Shown here piece after piece: positions 1 through 11,600 of a DNA stretch of 22,507 bases. Positions within the stretch are counted from its first letter, which is position 1; each line of letters begins with the position of its first letter. A program made the translations under genes and the position numbers. The notes beneath the pieces were generated by a model. That model had not been told where the DNA came from and did no database searches. It was given only the letters and a program-made list of their open reading frames with translations. The stretch comes from Euperipatoides rowelli (Eukaryota > Onychophora > Udeonychophora > Euonychophora > Peripatopsidae): assembly GCA_003024985.2 (NCBI GenBank), contig PXIH01S0003164.1; one strand, given 5' to 3'.

Positions 1-1600
1 ATCAGATTTAAAATAACTTTAAAATTATGAAATTAGTAAAATTACAAAGTTAAATAACCTTCTCTAAGGAATAATATTGTTTATTATGGAATAATACACC
101 AACAAGTCCATAAATATAATGTATTTAAATCTCTATAATAATGAACATGTCTAGTTAGAATATGAATTTCAACACTAGTTTAAAAGCCCGTCAAAAATGA
201 TGGACATTAATTTATTATTCTTAACTTGCTATAAACAGCGAAATTAAAACAGAAAACAGAGCAGTGTGACAGAGATCATGTTAGATAGTTAGATAGATAG
301 AATGAAAATTCAATCAATGTTGTATTGTTTTAAAATATTAACTATATCTTGTCCAGGCAGGAACGTTGGTCATGAGTTAATGCCAACTGACTAATCTGGT
401 CAAGACATATATACCAGAACTTGGAAATCATGCTTGGTTTAGTCACAAACTTCATTTCTGGTCGTAAAAATAAAAACAAAATAACTATTTTTTTTAAACC
501 CTGCATGTTTTTCTTACTATTTAATATACATTGAAAAAAAGTCTACTTGTATAAAGTCTAATCAAGGTTATCTCTCCTCGGATTAAAACCAGCGACCAGC
601 TTGGTCATTATAGTGCTGAGTCAGGGTGCTTTCCTGCCTTGACTAGTCCCACAGGGCATAATAACTCTATTTTGGTTGTATGTAAGATTAAATTGTAATA
701 TGTTGAAAATACCACAAATGACAATGACCTATTACCACAATTGGATATAAAAATGCTCTGAGTGATGATTTGATGCTTTAAGCCTGATTGCCATAAAATG
801 CACCAAAATTTTCATTTAAATCCGAAGTTTATATGGGGATTCTATACATCACATCAATTAAAGGAAAATTTGAAATCAATTTGAATTAAAATGCATTTGA
901 AATGCTTAAAAAAATCATTAATAAATCAATTTTTAAAGAAAATTAGAAAAATAAATAGATTTTTAGCCCAACATGTTAATAGGATTTACAAAGATCAGTT
1001 TAATCATTCAATTTTCAAGTCATGTTTGTATCAAGAGTGCAGTCAAAATTCCAATCATTGGCTGTTTATGTCTGTCATATTGATTAATCCAAACAAATAT
1101 ATATATATTTTTTTTCATAAGGAGTTAATGGACAGTATGAAAAGGAAAAGTAGTTATTAGATTTTAATGTTTAGAAAGGATAATCAGCCAACTTCTGTTT
1201 TCTATGAATATCTATGCACCTGTACAGTACATTCTGTTTATAGATAAAGAATTATTTAATTAAAATCGCTATTTCAATTTTATGACTGGGAAATAATTGC
1301 TTATGAATGTTATTTATTTATATAAACATGAAATGCTTAACTTTAGATTACAAATAATAGCTGGAGATGAAGAATCTTTTAAATGCCTAAGTTGTTGAAG
1401 TATCGATCATAGTTCAGGTAACTCAATATGATAATCAGAATTTTGTACTGGTACTTTAATATAATTTAAAGGTAAAGTATATTTGCTAACTGCTTATAAA
1501 AAAATCATATTTTCAAAAGCAGATTGATCCACCATCTTCCAGAGGTATATTTTATTAATTTGAAAAAAAAAAATATTAATCCCTTCTTCATTTTATTTAA
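1..1600. other. AT-rich intergenic stretch, no gene seen
   Basis: No coding pattern is visible on either strand. The longest open frame, 891-1160 on the plus strand, is Lys/Asn/Ile/Phe-rich, as expected from AT-rich noncoding DNA. A short GATA-type microsatellite lies at about 280-304. A GC-richer patch at about 570-655 is annotated separately as a possible SINE trace. A further patch at 350-440 has slightly higher G+C but no recognisable structure. Confidence 0.6.
570..655 (-). repeat. possible tRNA-derived SINE remnant
   Basis: This GC-richer island in AT-rich DNA reads like a decayed tRNA-type RNA polymerase III promoter on the minus strand. Positions 590-580 (minus) give GGTTTTAATCC, which matches the B box GGTTCGAATCC at 9 of 11 bases; the two differences fall at the CpG. 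The preceding GGTCGCT is typical of the bases before a tRNA T-arm. About 34 bases upstream, TGACTCAGCAC (624-614, minus) loosely resembles an A box, closer than in a true tRNA. No tRNA cloverleaf forms, so this is not a functional tRNA gene. SINE origin is inferred; other copies in the genome would be needed to confirm it. Confidence 0.33.
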
Positions 1601-1619
1601 CTTTTGTTGAAATTTTAAG

Positions 1620-2575
1620 AGATCACTAATGATTCCAATGCTTAAGAAAAGTAATAGTCTAGATTGTGGCAACTTTAGAACAATTAGTATCATAACACAT
1701 TCAGCTAAGATATTATTAGGATTTGTTCTAAGAAGAATAAGAAGTAAAATAAGGGGAATCTGTCAGATGACCACTATGGGTTTAGAGCAAACAAAGGAAC
1801 TAGATATGTAATCTTGGAATTGAACACCATAGTTCAAATGAGTTTAAAGGATAATCAGACACTGTACATTGTATTTGTGAAAAACAATACTGATTGAAAA
1901 TCAATATAGGAAATATAAAAACACTGGTGATTGGTAACAAAGTAAACATTAAATGCAAGATCGAAATGGAAAGGAAAATAGTAGAACATGTGAAGGAATT
2001 TAGATATTTGGGCAGCTTGATAACAGAAGATGGAAGAACCACAAAAGAAATCCAAACAAGGATAAGAATGGAAAAATCTGCATTTTGGAAACAAAAAGAA
2101 CTTTTAAGAAAGACGTTAACAAACATCTAAAATTAAAGATGTTAAAATGTTATGTTTGGTCAGTTTTCTTATATGGATGCAGACTTGGACTTTAACCAAA
2201 GACTTGGAAAAAAAGATCATTGCTTTTGATATCTGGTGTGCAAGAAGAATGTTGAAAATAAAATGGACAGATATGATCAGAAATGAAGAAGTGTGGAAAT
2301 GATGAGGAGGTGGTTATAGTCTTTTGGATGAAGTAAGGAAGAGGAAATGGAAATATTCCGGGCATGTTTTTGGAGGATCTCCAGGAATTAGACTAGTAAC
2401 AACAATTGAGGGTTGGACAGAAAGGGGGAAAAAATAAGAGAAAGACCAATAAGAGAATTGTTGAATGACCTTAAGGACTGGGCTAACACCCAACAGTTCT
2501 CTGTATTAAAAAGGGATCAAGATAGAAATCTTTAGCAATTCATTAACGTGAACATCCACCTTGGAGAATGCACCC
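1620..2575 (+). pseudogene. RTE-like non-LTR retrotransposon fragment (reverse transcriptase remnant)
   Basis: Conceptual translation shows pieces of an endonuclease/reverse-transcriptase polyprotein of the RTE type, broken by frameshifts and stops. In order: the fingers motif IPMLKKSNSLDCGNFRTIS from 1629; in a shifted frame YGFRANKGTR near 1776-1806; then VKEFRYLGSLITEDGRTTKE at about 1990-2050 (thumb/connection). After that come decayed remnants of the C-terminal block: a YVWSVFLYGC segment near 2150-2180, RNEEV near 2280, a KRKWK-like segment near 2340, and an LLNDLKDWAN segment at about 2458-2490. The order and wording follow RTE elements closely. The catalytic palm with the [F/Y]xDD motif is missing: the sequence jumps from the first palm strand (about 1870) to the region just before the thumb (about 1895). 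The element is 5'-truncated, internally deleted and inactive. Confidence 0.82.
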
Positions 2576-2740
2576 AATGATGATGAATACCAATACTATT
2601 AAATTCACAAGATTCAAGAAATTTTCAAGCTTTTAATTTGAATATAAAGATAAGAATGTCACAAAATTTGTTCTGTGTTGCCAAGAAGAAAAAAAAAGGG
2701 GGGGTATTGTGCCGGTGACTATCCATAAAGTGTTGAAAAA
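2576..2740. other. LINE 3' flank with G-run
   Basis: This short stretch joins the RTE remnant to the fold-back. It contains a purine-rich tract (about 2686-2704) ending in seven Gs, followed by a locally GC-richer segment. It could be the LINE 3' tail or the start of the fold-back element. No gene is seen. Confidence 0.4.
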
Positions 2741-3201
2741 AAGTTAACACATGAGACAATACAAAAAAGTTAAATAACTATTTGAAAATGAAATATAGGC
2801 TTATGGCATAAGGATGCAGCTTAGATTGCATGCATCTTTTAAAATTAATCCTGTGTTTAAATCCATGTATTTAACTGGAATAATAGAACCATATCTAATC
2901 AAATATCAGAAATTAAGAGTTGTATGCCTATTAATTTTTTGTTGAGTTCAGGTTTTAAATCATGAATGCAAAAAAAAAAAAAAAAAGATATTCGATTTAA
3001 AACCTAAACTCAAAAAAAATAAAAATAATAATAATATTAGGCATCCAACTCTATCTTCTGATATTTGATTCGACATGGTTCTATTATTCCAGCTAAATAC
3101 ATGGATTCAAGTCCTGAGGACTAATTTTAATACTTATGAAACATCAAATGCAATCTAAGCTGCAATCTTTATTTTTTATGTTCTGTCTCCTGTGTCAACT
3201 T
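2741..3201. repeat. large imperfect inverted repeat (fold-back) with A-rich loop
   Basis: The arms at 2741-2961 and 2994-3201 are reverse complements of each other with gaps. The best part pairs about 50 bases (about 2858-2908 with 3058-3108) with only four mismatches. The arm tips next to the loop pair exactly over GGTTTTAAATC (2951-2961) and its complement (2994-3004). The left arm carries about 50 extra bases near 2770-2815. The 32-base loop holds a run of about 17 As. This could be a fold-back transposon or two copies of one repeat inserted head to head. A transcript would form a hairpin of about 200 bp. No coding capacity is seen. Confidence 0.85.
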
Positions 3202-3689
3202 CTTTAATGTTATTTGACAAAATAGGCCTTTTAATTAATTTGATTTCTGTAATGTAATGACGACATTTAGTGTTTTGAAATACAAGGCATCAAACAATGG
3301 AAATTGGAGGTGACGGTATTAGAATAGATACATAGTTAAGTAATTAGCTCAACTTTACTCAATAGGAATCAAGTGTAAGTGTAAGTGTTAAAGTTGCAGG
3401 TGAGATTATTTTTTTTTTTTTTAATTTCATTTTAAATCTTGTTAAATTAGTGTGATCTCTTTAAGCCATGTAAATTTAAAAGATTGAAAATATAGAAATA
3501 AATAACTTTTATGTTTTTTTGAGATATTCATCAGACTCTAATTTGTACATTATTCAAATATGTATAAAAATGAAGGTGTATAATGTAATGTTATGAATCA
3601 TTGGTAAAATATTTGAGTGATATAGTAACAAATAGTTGTTACACCAACAGACACTTCAGCACAGGGAGGGAATTTAGATAATGTAATAA
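3202..3689. other. AT-rich stretch, no gene seen
   Basis: No exon or element is recognised. There is a short tandem GTAAGT-like repeat at about 3370-3390 and a T-run near 3408-3421. Otherwise the sequence is plain AT-rich DNA. Confidence 0.5.
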
Positions 3690-4440
3690 GGTTATTAATG
3701 GAATGTATTAAAAACATAGAAAAAACAAATATATTCTTTAAAAAAATGGTGGTATTTTTGGAAATAATTGATGACCTAGGTCTTATGCAGATAAGAAAAA
3801 TAAATTACAGAATTATATACAATGACTATAAAAAATAGATAAAGGGTTAATAAAATATTATGTGAAATTAATAATTTTTATTTTTAACACTTGTAAATTT
3901 GTGATAATTCCCTTTTCAGAATAGTTAATTACTTGTGTTTAATAAATGACATGTTAATATAAAATGAAGAATACAGTCCAAATGTGAATTCTGTAAAGAA
4001 TGGGAGGTAATGGATCAATTGTTACTAACATGTATGTACTTTAAACAAGTCATTGGATTGGTAAGAAACTGGACAGGTATTAAAAATTGGACAATTATTC
4101 AGAAACACTTTATATTAATGTCATCTAATAAAACTTATAGCTTTATTGTTCCATTTATGTACTATATGGACAATACATTGTTTTAGATTTTAGAATATAA
4201 AATAAATACACAAAAAATATTTATTACAATAATTGAGTTTAGTATATAAAAATGATATTAAATATCTGAATTTTGAATAACAGTATATACAGAAAATTAG
4301 TTGTATAAAAGAGTTGCAGCCATTGATTGAAATAATCAAATAAGAAATCTGGAGATAACATAAAACAAAATGATTAGTAAAAATTACAAAGGGATAAATA
4401 TTTTTAAATAAATCTTAAATTTTAATAAGCATAATGTAGA
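3690..4440 (+). pseudogene. possible LINE C-terminal (zf-RVT-like) remnant
   Basis: Translating from about 3978 gives KCEFCKEWEVMDQLLLTCMY, which fits the zinc-binding tail of many LINE reverse transcriptases: two Cys spaced CxxC, an acidic stretch, then a LL(x)2C end. The usual His before LL is Gln here. A following WTGIKNWTIIQKHF segment and an aromatic/hydrophobic segment near 4140-4185 also fit the post-zinc-finger region of L1/Tx1-like elements. The preceding 3750-3830 segment (FLEIIDDLGLMQIRKINY) is weaker. Many stops separate these parts, so this is at best an old, dead fragment. The call rests on pattern alone. Confidence 0.35.
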
Positions 4441-5566
4441 AAATTTACAAATGGATAATATTATTGAAAAATAAAGTTTGTTTTACTAATAAAAAAAAAT
4501 ATCAATGTATTGAGAAATGCATTAGATATAATTGATTTGTTTCTAAATTAATTATAATTTGGCTAAGTTGTGTTTGTTTTTTTTTTTTTTTTTTTTTAAA
4601 GTTTGAAATTGATTTTTTTTATATGAAAAAATATTAAAACTATGCATTTTTTTAAACCCATATCAATAAAGTGTACAATGTGGAACTGGAACAAATAAAT
4701 TGTATTTCCCACATACATACAGTACATAGATCAACATCTTGGTTACAGTCTGCTTTCTTTCCAACTGTTCCATCCTAAACATTGGCCAAAACCATAGATA
4801 TAGAACCTCTCATTATATCTATGCCAAAACGGAGTACTGTATCATGTACTGTATAATTTAAATAATTGTTTTTCTTTAATTTATTTACACTTTTAAGAAA
4901 TAGAAAAATTAATCAACAAAATCATTTTGCATTCAACAGCATTAATTTTATACTAACAAATGAATGGAATAGACTATTGAAAATCAATAAATAAAATAAA
5001 CAAAGATGGTCAAGAAGAAAGTCACAACTTAGATCAAATCAACTGATGTCAAGATTACCATGAAATTTATCAAAGTAAATCAGAATGTAAAATATTGACA
5101 AAGAATTATAATAAATTGTAAACAAACTGAAATGATTTGTGCACTGCATAGGAATTCTTCATATATTTTAAAATATTAAAATTTTGTACAATAAAAAAAT
5201 AAAAATTAAAAAATTGCAAAGCATGCTCTTGAAACCTATTAATGTAAAATTTCTGAATTATAATTGAGTAAACTTTGAATAATGTAATTATGCAATTGTT
5301 TGTAAAAGTTTAAAAATTAATTTAAAAACTCATTTTCTCCGAATATTTATACTAATAATGAACATTTAAAAAAAAAAAAAAAATTATTCACATATAGTCT
5401 ACTGCTGTAAGTTACAATGATATTATTTTTAAATAACTGACAAAAAAATGTAATAAGTTCATGAATAAAATACAAGATTCAATATAAAATATCATACAAT
5501 GGATAAAAAGCAGAATAAAATCACAATTTTTTACAAATATGCATAGCCTACATTATTGAACCTTAC
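4441..5566. other. AT-rich stretch left of the CCP gene; possible 3' flank
   Basis: No exon with recognisable homology is seen. The stretch holds a T-run at 4577-4597, a GC-richer patch at about 4660-4850, and an A-run at about 5369-5383. If the CCP gene ends at 5574, its 3' UTR would run leftward here. A canonical AATAAA hexamer on the minus strand occurs at 4885-4880, about 690 bases past the stop, but such hexamers are common in sequence this AT-rich. Confidence 0.4.
4791..4822. repeat. 10-bp stem, 12-base loop hairpin
   Basis: CATAGATATA and its exact reverse complement TATATCTATG flank a loop of about 12 bases in the GC-richer patch at 4660-4850. A 10-bp AT-rich stem can arise by chance in sequence of this composition. 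No function is assigned. Confidence 0.5.
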
Positions 5567-5573
5567 CGGCAGA

Positions 5574-5680
5574 TTACATAAATGTGCGATTTTCAGCACG
5601 GCTAGCTCTGAAGGCTTGAACATTTATATATTGTTTAATGTGCTGATCTAGATCTTGATTATGATGCTTATAGAAGCTAG
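5574..5680 (-). CDS. probable terminal coding exon of the CCP gene
   Basis: After an acceptor ending AATAG (minus, 5685-5681) the frame dictated by the phase-1 exon upstream stays open for 34 codons and ends at TAA (5576-5574). The peptide begins SFYKHHNQDLDQHIKQ and ends ASRAENRTFM. It is hydrophilic, has no cysteine and no membrane segment, and carries one NRT glycosylation motif. The DNA is clearly GC- and CpG-richer than its surroundings, as the other exons are. Seven bases after the stop lies a strong donor-like site, CCG|GTAAGG (5567|5566), so transcription and splicing may continue. The acceptor has a weak pyrimidine tract. I recognise no homologue; the call rests on frame, composition and splice signals. 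Confidence 0.5.
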
Positions 5681-8600
5681 CTATTGGGTATATTTTAAAG
5701 GTTACATATTAAAATACTATAGGGAAACGTTCAACACTATTAATTTTGGTGGCTGACTATTAAATCAATGTATTAGTTTTGACATGAAATGGATAAAGCA
5801 TTCAATAGAAAGAGATAACTAGATTATAACGATTGCAGATAGTATCCTCTGGATTTGATTTTTATTAAAATTTATAATCTATTATGATTCTTGACATTTT
5901 TTTGCATATGGTTTTTTCTTTAATTAAATAACTTTTCTTATTTCAGTTACAGTATTTAAAAATTTAGATGATAGCTATACAATATGCTAATTTTAAAATT
6001 GTCTATTAAATTGAGAAATGTATAAAGGCTTAAGGTATTATTATAATTTTTCAAAATATTCTTAATTGCATTTTATTGCAATTTAACAAATATTAAGTCA
6101 ATGTTATGTATTTTTTACAGAAGTAAAATTATTGAATAGCTGGAATAAGTATTAATTTAATATTTAAGAACAACCAATAAAAAATTACAATAGTATAGGC
6201 TATAAACAGAATCCATGTATTTAATTTTGAAATACTTACGTTCACAAGTAGGAAGATTTTCATCTACCCATGTCCCTTCAGGTGAACAATATGTTCTATA
6301 ATTTCCTTGTAAAATAAAGCCTTCATTACAGAAATATTCAACAAAGGCATTATAACTGTTTGTAGAATTAATCTTATAAAACCCATTAATAATATGCTTG
6401 GGGAGCCCACATTTAAGAGCTGAAAAAAATAATTTAAACCATAAATTTTGATCTTAAAATTAATAAAAATAAAACTAGTAATCAATACATAAAATAACCC
6501 TAAATTGTTATATAATCTGGTGTGGGACAGGGTTCAAATAGGTGAACTTTGCCCTTCACATGTAAAACCTATAGATTTATTGCATTTCAAAAAAAAATTT
6601 AAATGGAGAAAATGACAAAATCTAGGAGTTGGTATATGGACTTTATACAAATTAACATAAATACCTTCTTCTGATTTTATATACTCAAGTGTGATATATG
6701 ATAGCCTAAGTACAAAAAAGGGCAGTCTAGGAAGTTAAGTATGTCTAAAGTAGTTGAATTTTCTAATAAATTATTGTAGGCCTTGCATTGATGTTGCTGA
6801 ATATAACCACCTCTATCCCCTTCCCACATTAAATGCTCAGCCACACTTTCTTTAGTACCCTCATTGTTGTTTCATTAATATAATGAGTATGCTTGATGTG
6901 TTCAGGAGTAAATTTCATACATTATTGTAAAACTCCCCCCACCCCTCCTTCCCTTTTGTTGCTGGGACACCTTTTATATTTTATTTTATTCATAAATTTT
7001 TATTGAATATACATACATGAAAAATTAAGCAATTCTGGAATTCAAATAGTATTGAGAATTGTTCACTTAAACACTATTAATAAATGAAATAATAAGTAGC
7101 CTAACAATTAATTTTCAAATTCCAAACTTCAACTATGTGATATACTGTAGATGTAAATAAGAATATCATAACCAATAACTGTTTTTTGCATTACAATATT
7201 TCATAAATCAACATATTTAACATAATATAAAAAGTTAGTTACTGTTCAAACATTAGCTAGACATAAAATATATTTCCACACTCATGACAAACATGTATTA
7301 AACACAAACTATTAAAAAATTTAAATTTAAATTGAACATATGTTAATAACAACATTTTAAATAATTATATAAAATATTTATTTTAAAAAAAGTATCTTCT
7401 ATGTATGTGTTTAAAGCATTCCTATGAAAATTTACTTTATAAAATATCCATAAACAAGTAATAAAAGAAACTTTAATAAAAGAAGTGAAAAAAAATAAAG
7501 AAAGATAATGATTTATTATGTTGCCTACCTTTACAGTTAGGAATATTAGTCCACTGTTTTTTTTCTAAATTACAGTATACAATGGCCGAACCTGACAGCA
7601 TAAACCCATCCCAACAACTGTATTTTGCTGAAGTGGCAGAATCAATTGTACCATTAAGAACTCTAAAATCACCATTTTCAATTTGTGGTGGATTAGTACA
7701 ACCACTCTCTAAAATAAAAATATTGTAAAATTTAATGTAAAATACAATGAATTAAATTATGTCATTTGATATAATAAATATTTTAAAATTACAATTAAAA
7801 TTAAAAAACAATTAAACCATAACATTCCTTAAATTTAATACTTTAAAAACTAAAAATATATACTAAAAGTTATAAAATTGAAGATAATGATACTTTTCTA
7901 AATGTCAAAATATGTAATATTTAAGAAGAATTTACAACTTTTATTAATAATTTAGTAATCAATTCCAAAGGAATAATAATAAAAAAATCATTTTGATTTT
8001 AAAATGCAAATTTAACAAGTTACTAATAAAATTCCAAGAACACTTTCAAACTTTATAATTCAATACTATAAACATTGACATTCTTAAAGAGTAATATTGT
8101 AACTACAATATACACGTATTGCGACATTTAAAGCTAAATCATATTAGCATTATACACCATAATACAAAACATTTTTATAAACTTCAATTATTCATCTTTA
8201 ATAATTTATAACTATTTATCAATTATATGGCAATAAAAGTGCATTTTTTGTCTGAAAACATTTCAGTCATTCACCTATATATTACAATAATGTGAATGAA
8301 CAATATTATTCTTACAATGGTCGTTTATTCCTGGAGTGCCTATAGATTTCATGTATAGTAAAATATTAACAACACATATTAATTGTTGTTGGTTTTTAAT
8401 TTTAAAGAGCAATAATATTTTTTTTAAAATACTGCCTTACCTTCCCTGCTTTAGAATAGCAAATTAGCAATATGTTCCTGATAAACTGTTTTGTAAAGGG
8501 AATTAAAAAAATTAGGGCCTAAATTAATATTAATTTATTGTTAAAATTATTGTGCAGTTCTGAGCTGCAAAACTCTTTTGATCTATTTATGTCAAAATAT

Positions 8601-11600
8601 CATCTAATATCATAAACAAAATCAAAGTTACTTTATTAGTTGGAACTAATAAGCATAACATTGAATAAGGATCATTATTCATGATGCAAAATGAAATTCA
8701 GTAAACATAATTATATTTCCAATAAAGTTTCATTCTTATCAATGAACACTGTCAGCCTAGCTACTAAATAAATTACTTAAATTTAAGAAAATGCACAAAT
8801 ATTTTCAAAATGTCAACAAACATAATTTTCTTTAATATTTTAGTTTTTCTTTTCTTCACACAAATGCTTTTTTTTTCAAACATTTTTAACTTTTATAATA
8901 AGAACTTATAAAATAAATAGTAAGGTAAGCATATATTAACTTTAGCTTACTAAATATACATTGGAGTACATTAAGAAATACAGCATGTTTTGTTGAAGTT
9001 TCAAAATGTATAGTAGTGTTTGAATATTTTATTATAAAATTGAGTGAATAACATAAAAATGAAGTTGCTGAGAACTCATAAACCCTATAATTGAGACAAA
9101 TAATAACATTTTTAGATGTGCCAAAGGACACCTTTAACCAAAATTGACCATCTTTTGAATAAAACTCATAAAAGTTAATCTATGTACATATTTTATTTAT
9201 TTTCTACATGACAAGTAGAATAAAACAATGCTTTAAAAATAATTTAAATTAAACTAAATAGGTAATTCATAATTAAAGAAATATAGTGATTTTATGGTTT
9301 ATTTTAAAATTGAATAACAATAATTATGAATGGATTGTGATAATTTATAATCCAAAAATTTAGGATAATTATAATCAATTAAGTTTCTTTATACAAATTG
9401 AAAGAACTACAATTTGGCTTGAATTACAAAAGTGTTCTTTAAAAATAAGAAAAGTTGTTTCTTATCTTGAGATGTGATACTAAATTACAATTTGTAAAAA
9501 TATGAATTTTCATAAAACAAATGTATATAACAAAGGTATTTGTAAGTTCTTTACAAATATTCTTGATATTTAACAAGGATCTGAAGTTACCTTTTAAATA
9601 TAAACTTGGTATTATCCTAAATTCATTGCAAATTTTTATTTTTATAAAGCAAGCAAAAAAAAAAAAAAATTAAAAAAAAAAAAAAAAAAAGTTTATTTTT
9701 AAATGGATTTTTTTTTTTTAAAAATACAAAAATTCTAAGCCACATAATAGAAGACTAGCATACTTAATTTAATTAGCCAGTTAAATATTTGAGATAAGTT
9801 AGAGGTTCAATTAAATTTCAGTTCATCTTAAATTGCAATAAAAAGTAATTAAACTAGGGTTGTCAACTTAAGTAACTCATTAATAAAAATAGCACAAAAT
9901 TTTGACTTACAAAATTTATTGTTTTGTGTCTGATAATTTTGTGATTCAATGTTACAAATTGTTATTGATCATTTAGCATATAGGGCTATGACATTCATAC
10001 TGAGAAATAATTACATTAAAAAATCATGAGAAACAATAAAAAAAAGCATATATTAAAGTTTAGTAAATTAGCAATAATGGATTGTACAACAGGAAAGTAT
10101 TAAAAGCTAAATGATGTAATTTGAAGCTAAATATTAAAATTGATTTTTTGAAAGATTAGGAGCTAAATAAGTCAAGTTTCTTACACTTTTGTTGAAAAGA
10201 ACCCATCTCTCCTCTTCTTATTTAGAATCATTATATGCAAAGCATTGAAAAAAAAAAGCAACTGTCATCATTCAGAAAATGATTACCTGCCAGCCTATAA
10301 CTCCTAAGTCACAACTTGTCCAATATTAATATTTATAGGTTATGGCAGCAAATTATAGGCTATCTGTTCTAAACATTTTTGATTTAACCCTTTTATACCT
10401 TTAAAACTAATAATCAGGCTTCAATCTCAATAGAAAAATAATATTATACTTTTTCTTTTTAAATAATAATTGTCTACTTTTCCCCTACTAAAGCTACTAG
10501 CAACCAGTGCAAATTTCTACTAGCAGACTTTATCTATAGGTGAATGCAACAGTTTTATTAAAATTTCTGTCAGACCTTATTCCTTCTTTCCTCCTTATTT
10601 TATAAATCTGAATTTTTATATTTATCTCCATGATCAATATTATTTTATCAAACCTCTAAACACAATGAAGTTGACTATCCCTAAACAATACTCTTTAGTG
10701 ACTTTTGTTATGCATTTGTGGTTTTGAGAATTTCATCCAGAATAATTGTTATATAGATATCAATACTAAACTCATCACTGTAGAATTCTTACAAATACAT
10801 TACATGGTATATTAGTTGGGTTCAGGTGAATGTTAGCTGCTTTATCATTCTATTCATGCATACATAACAAGCAATCAATTATTAAGTAAATGACAAAAAC
10901 TTTTTTTTTATTAAACATCCTACAGAAGGAAAAAGTGATTTTCATACATAGATATATTTGTACGACACTTTATTATTAAATGTGTTAATTTTTTTAAGAT
11001 ATCACTTTCCCCCTTACCTTTTAAAAAAATACATGCAGGGAAGTTACTCCAACTTCCAGAGTCTAAGCAGAATACATCAGCAGGACCTTCCATTTTGAAA
11101 CCGTCTTGGCATTTGTATTGAAAAAGCAGTTTACCATTTGTAAATGTACTTGAAACTTGTGCATTTTTAATACTCTGGGGAATGCCACATATTGTAACTG
11201 TAAAGATATAATGAATGAGAGTGAAATTGAAAGATTATGTAAAATCTTCATATTAATTTTGTTAAGTTAAAGAGACCTTTGTTCCATTTAGAACAAGATT
11301 ATTAATAAGCATTAATTTTATTAACAGATTCATTGATAGGAAAGATAAAAAAATTCAAGTAAAACTTCTTACTGATAGATTAGAAGTTGTTTCATTAATT
11401 AAGAAAGCAAATCAACATACCTCAATGTGATAGATTATTACTTCTGATTCTAATTAATTATTTAAATTAAGATAACAATTTCTTGAGAAGTTTGATTGTT
11501 TAGAAGAAAAACATTAAAACATGTTAGTTCTATTTCGCTTTTCCATTAAATATGAAGCTAATGTTTATTAATTGATGATGATGGTAATAAAAATAATAGT

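Noticed and set aside
891-1160. 89-codon open frame on the plus strand
   Set aside because: It is Lys/Asn/Phe/Ile-rich with no domain and no flanking signals; expected by chance in AT-rich DNA.
4667-4815. Open minus-strand frame of about 47 codons ending in TGA in the GC-richer patch, as a possible last exon
   Set aside because: From a plausible acceptor the phase-1 frame stops quickly; no homology or link to the CCP exons.
8886-9131. 81-codon frame on the minus strand inside a CCP intron
   Set aside because: No sushi cysteine pattern, no recognisable family and no GC or CpG rise; its ends do not coincide with splice sites in phase.
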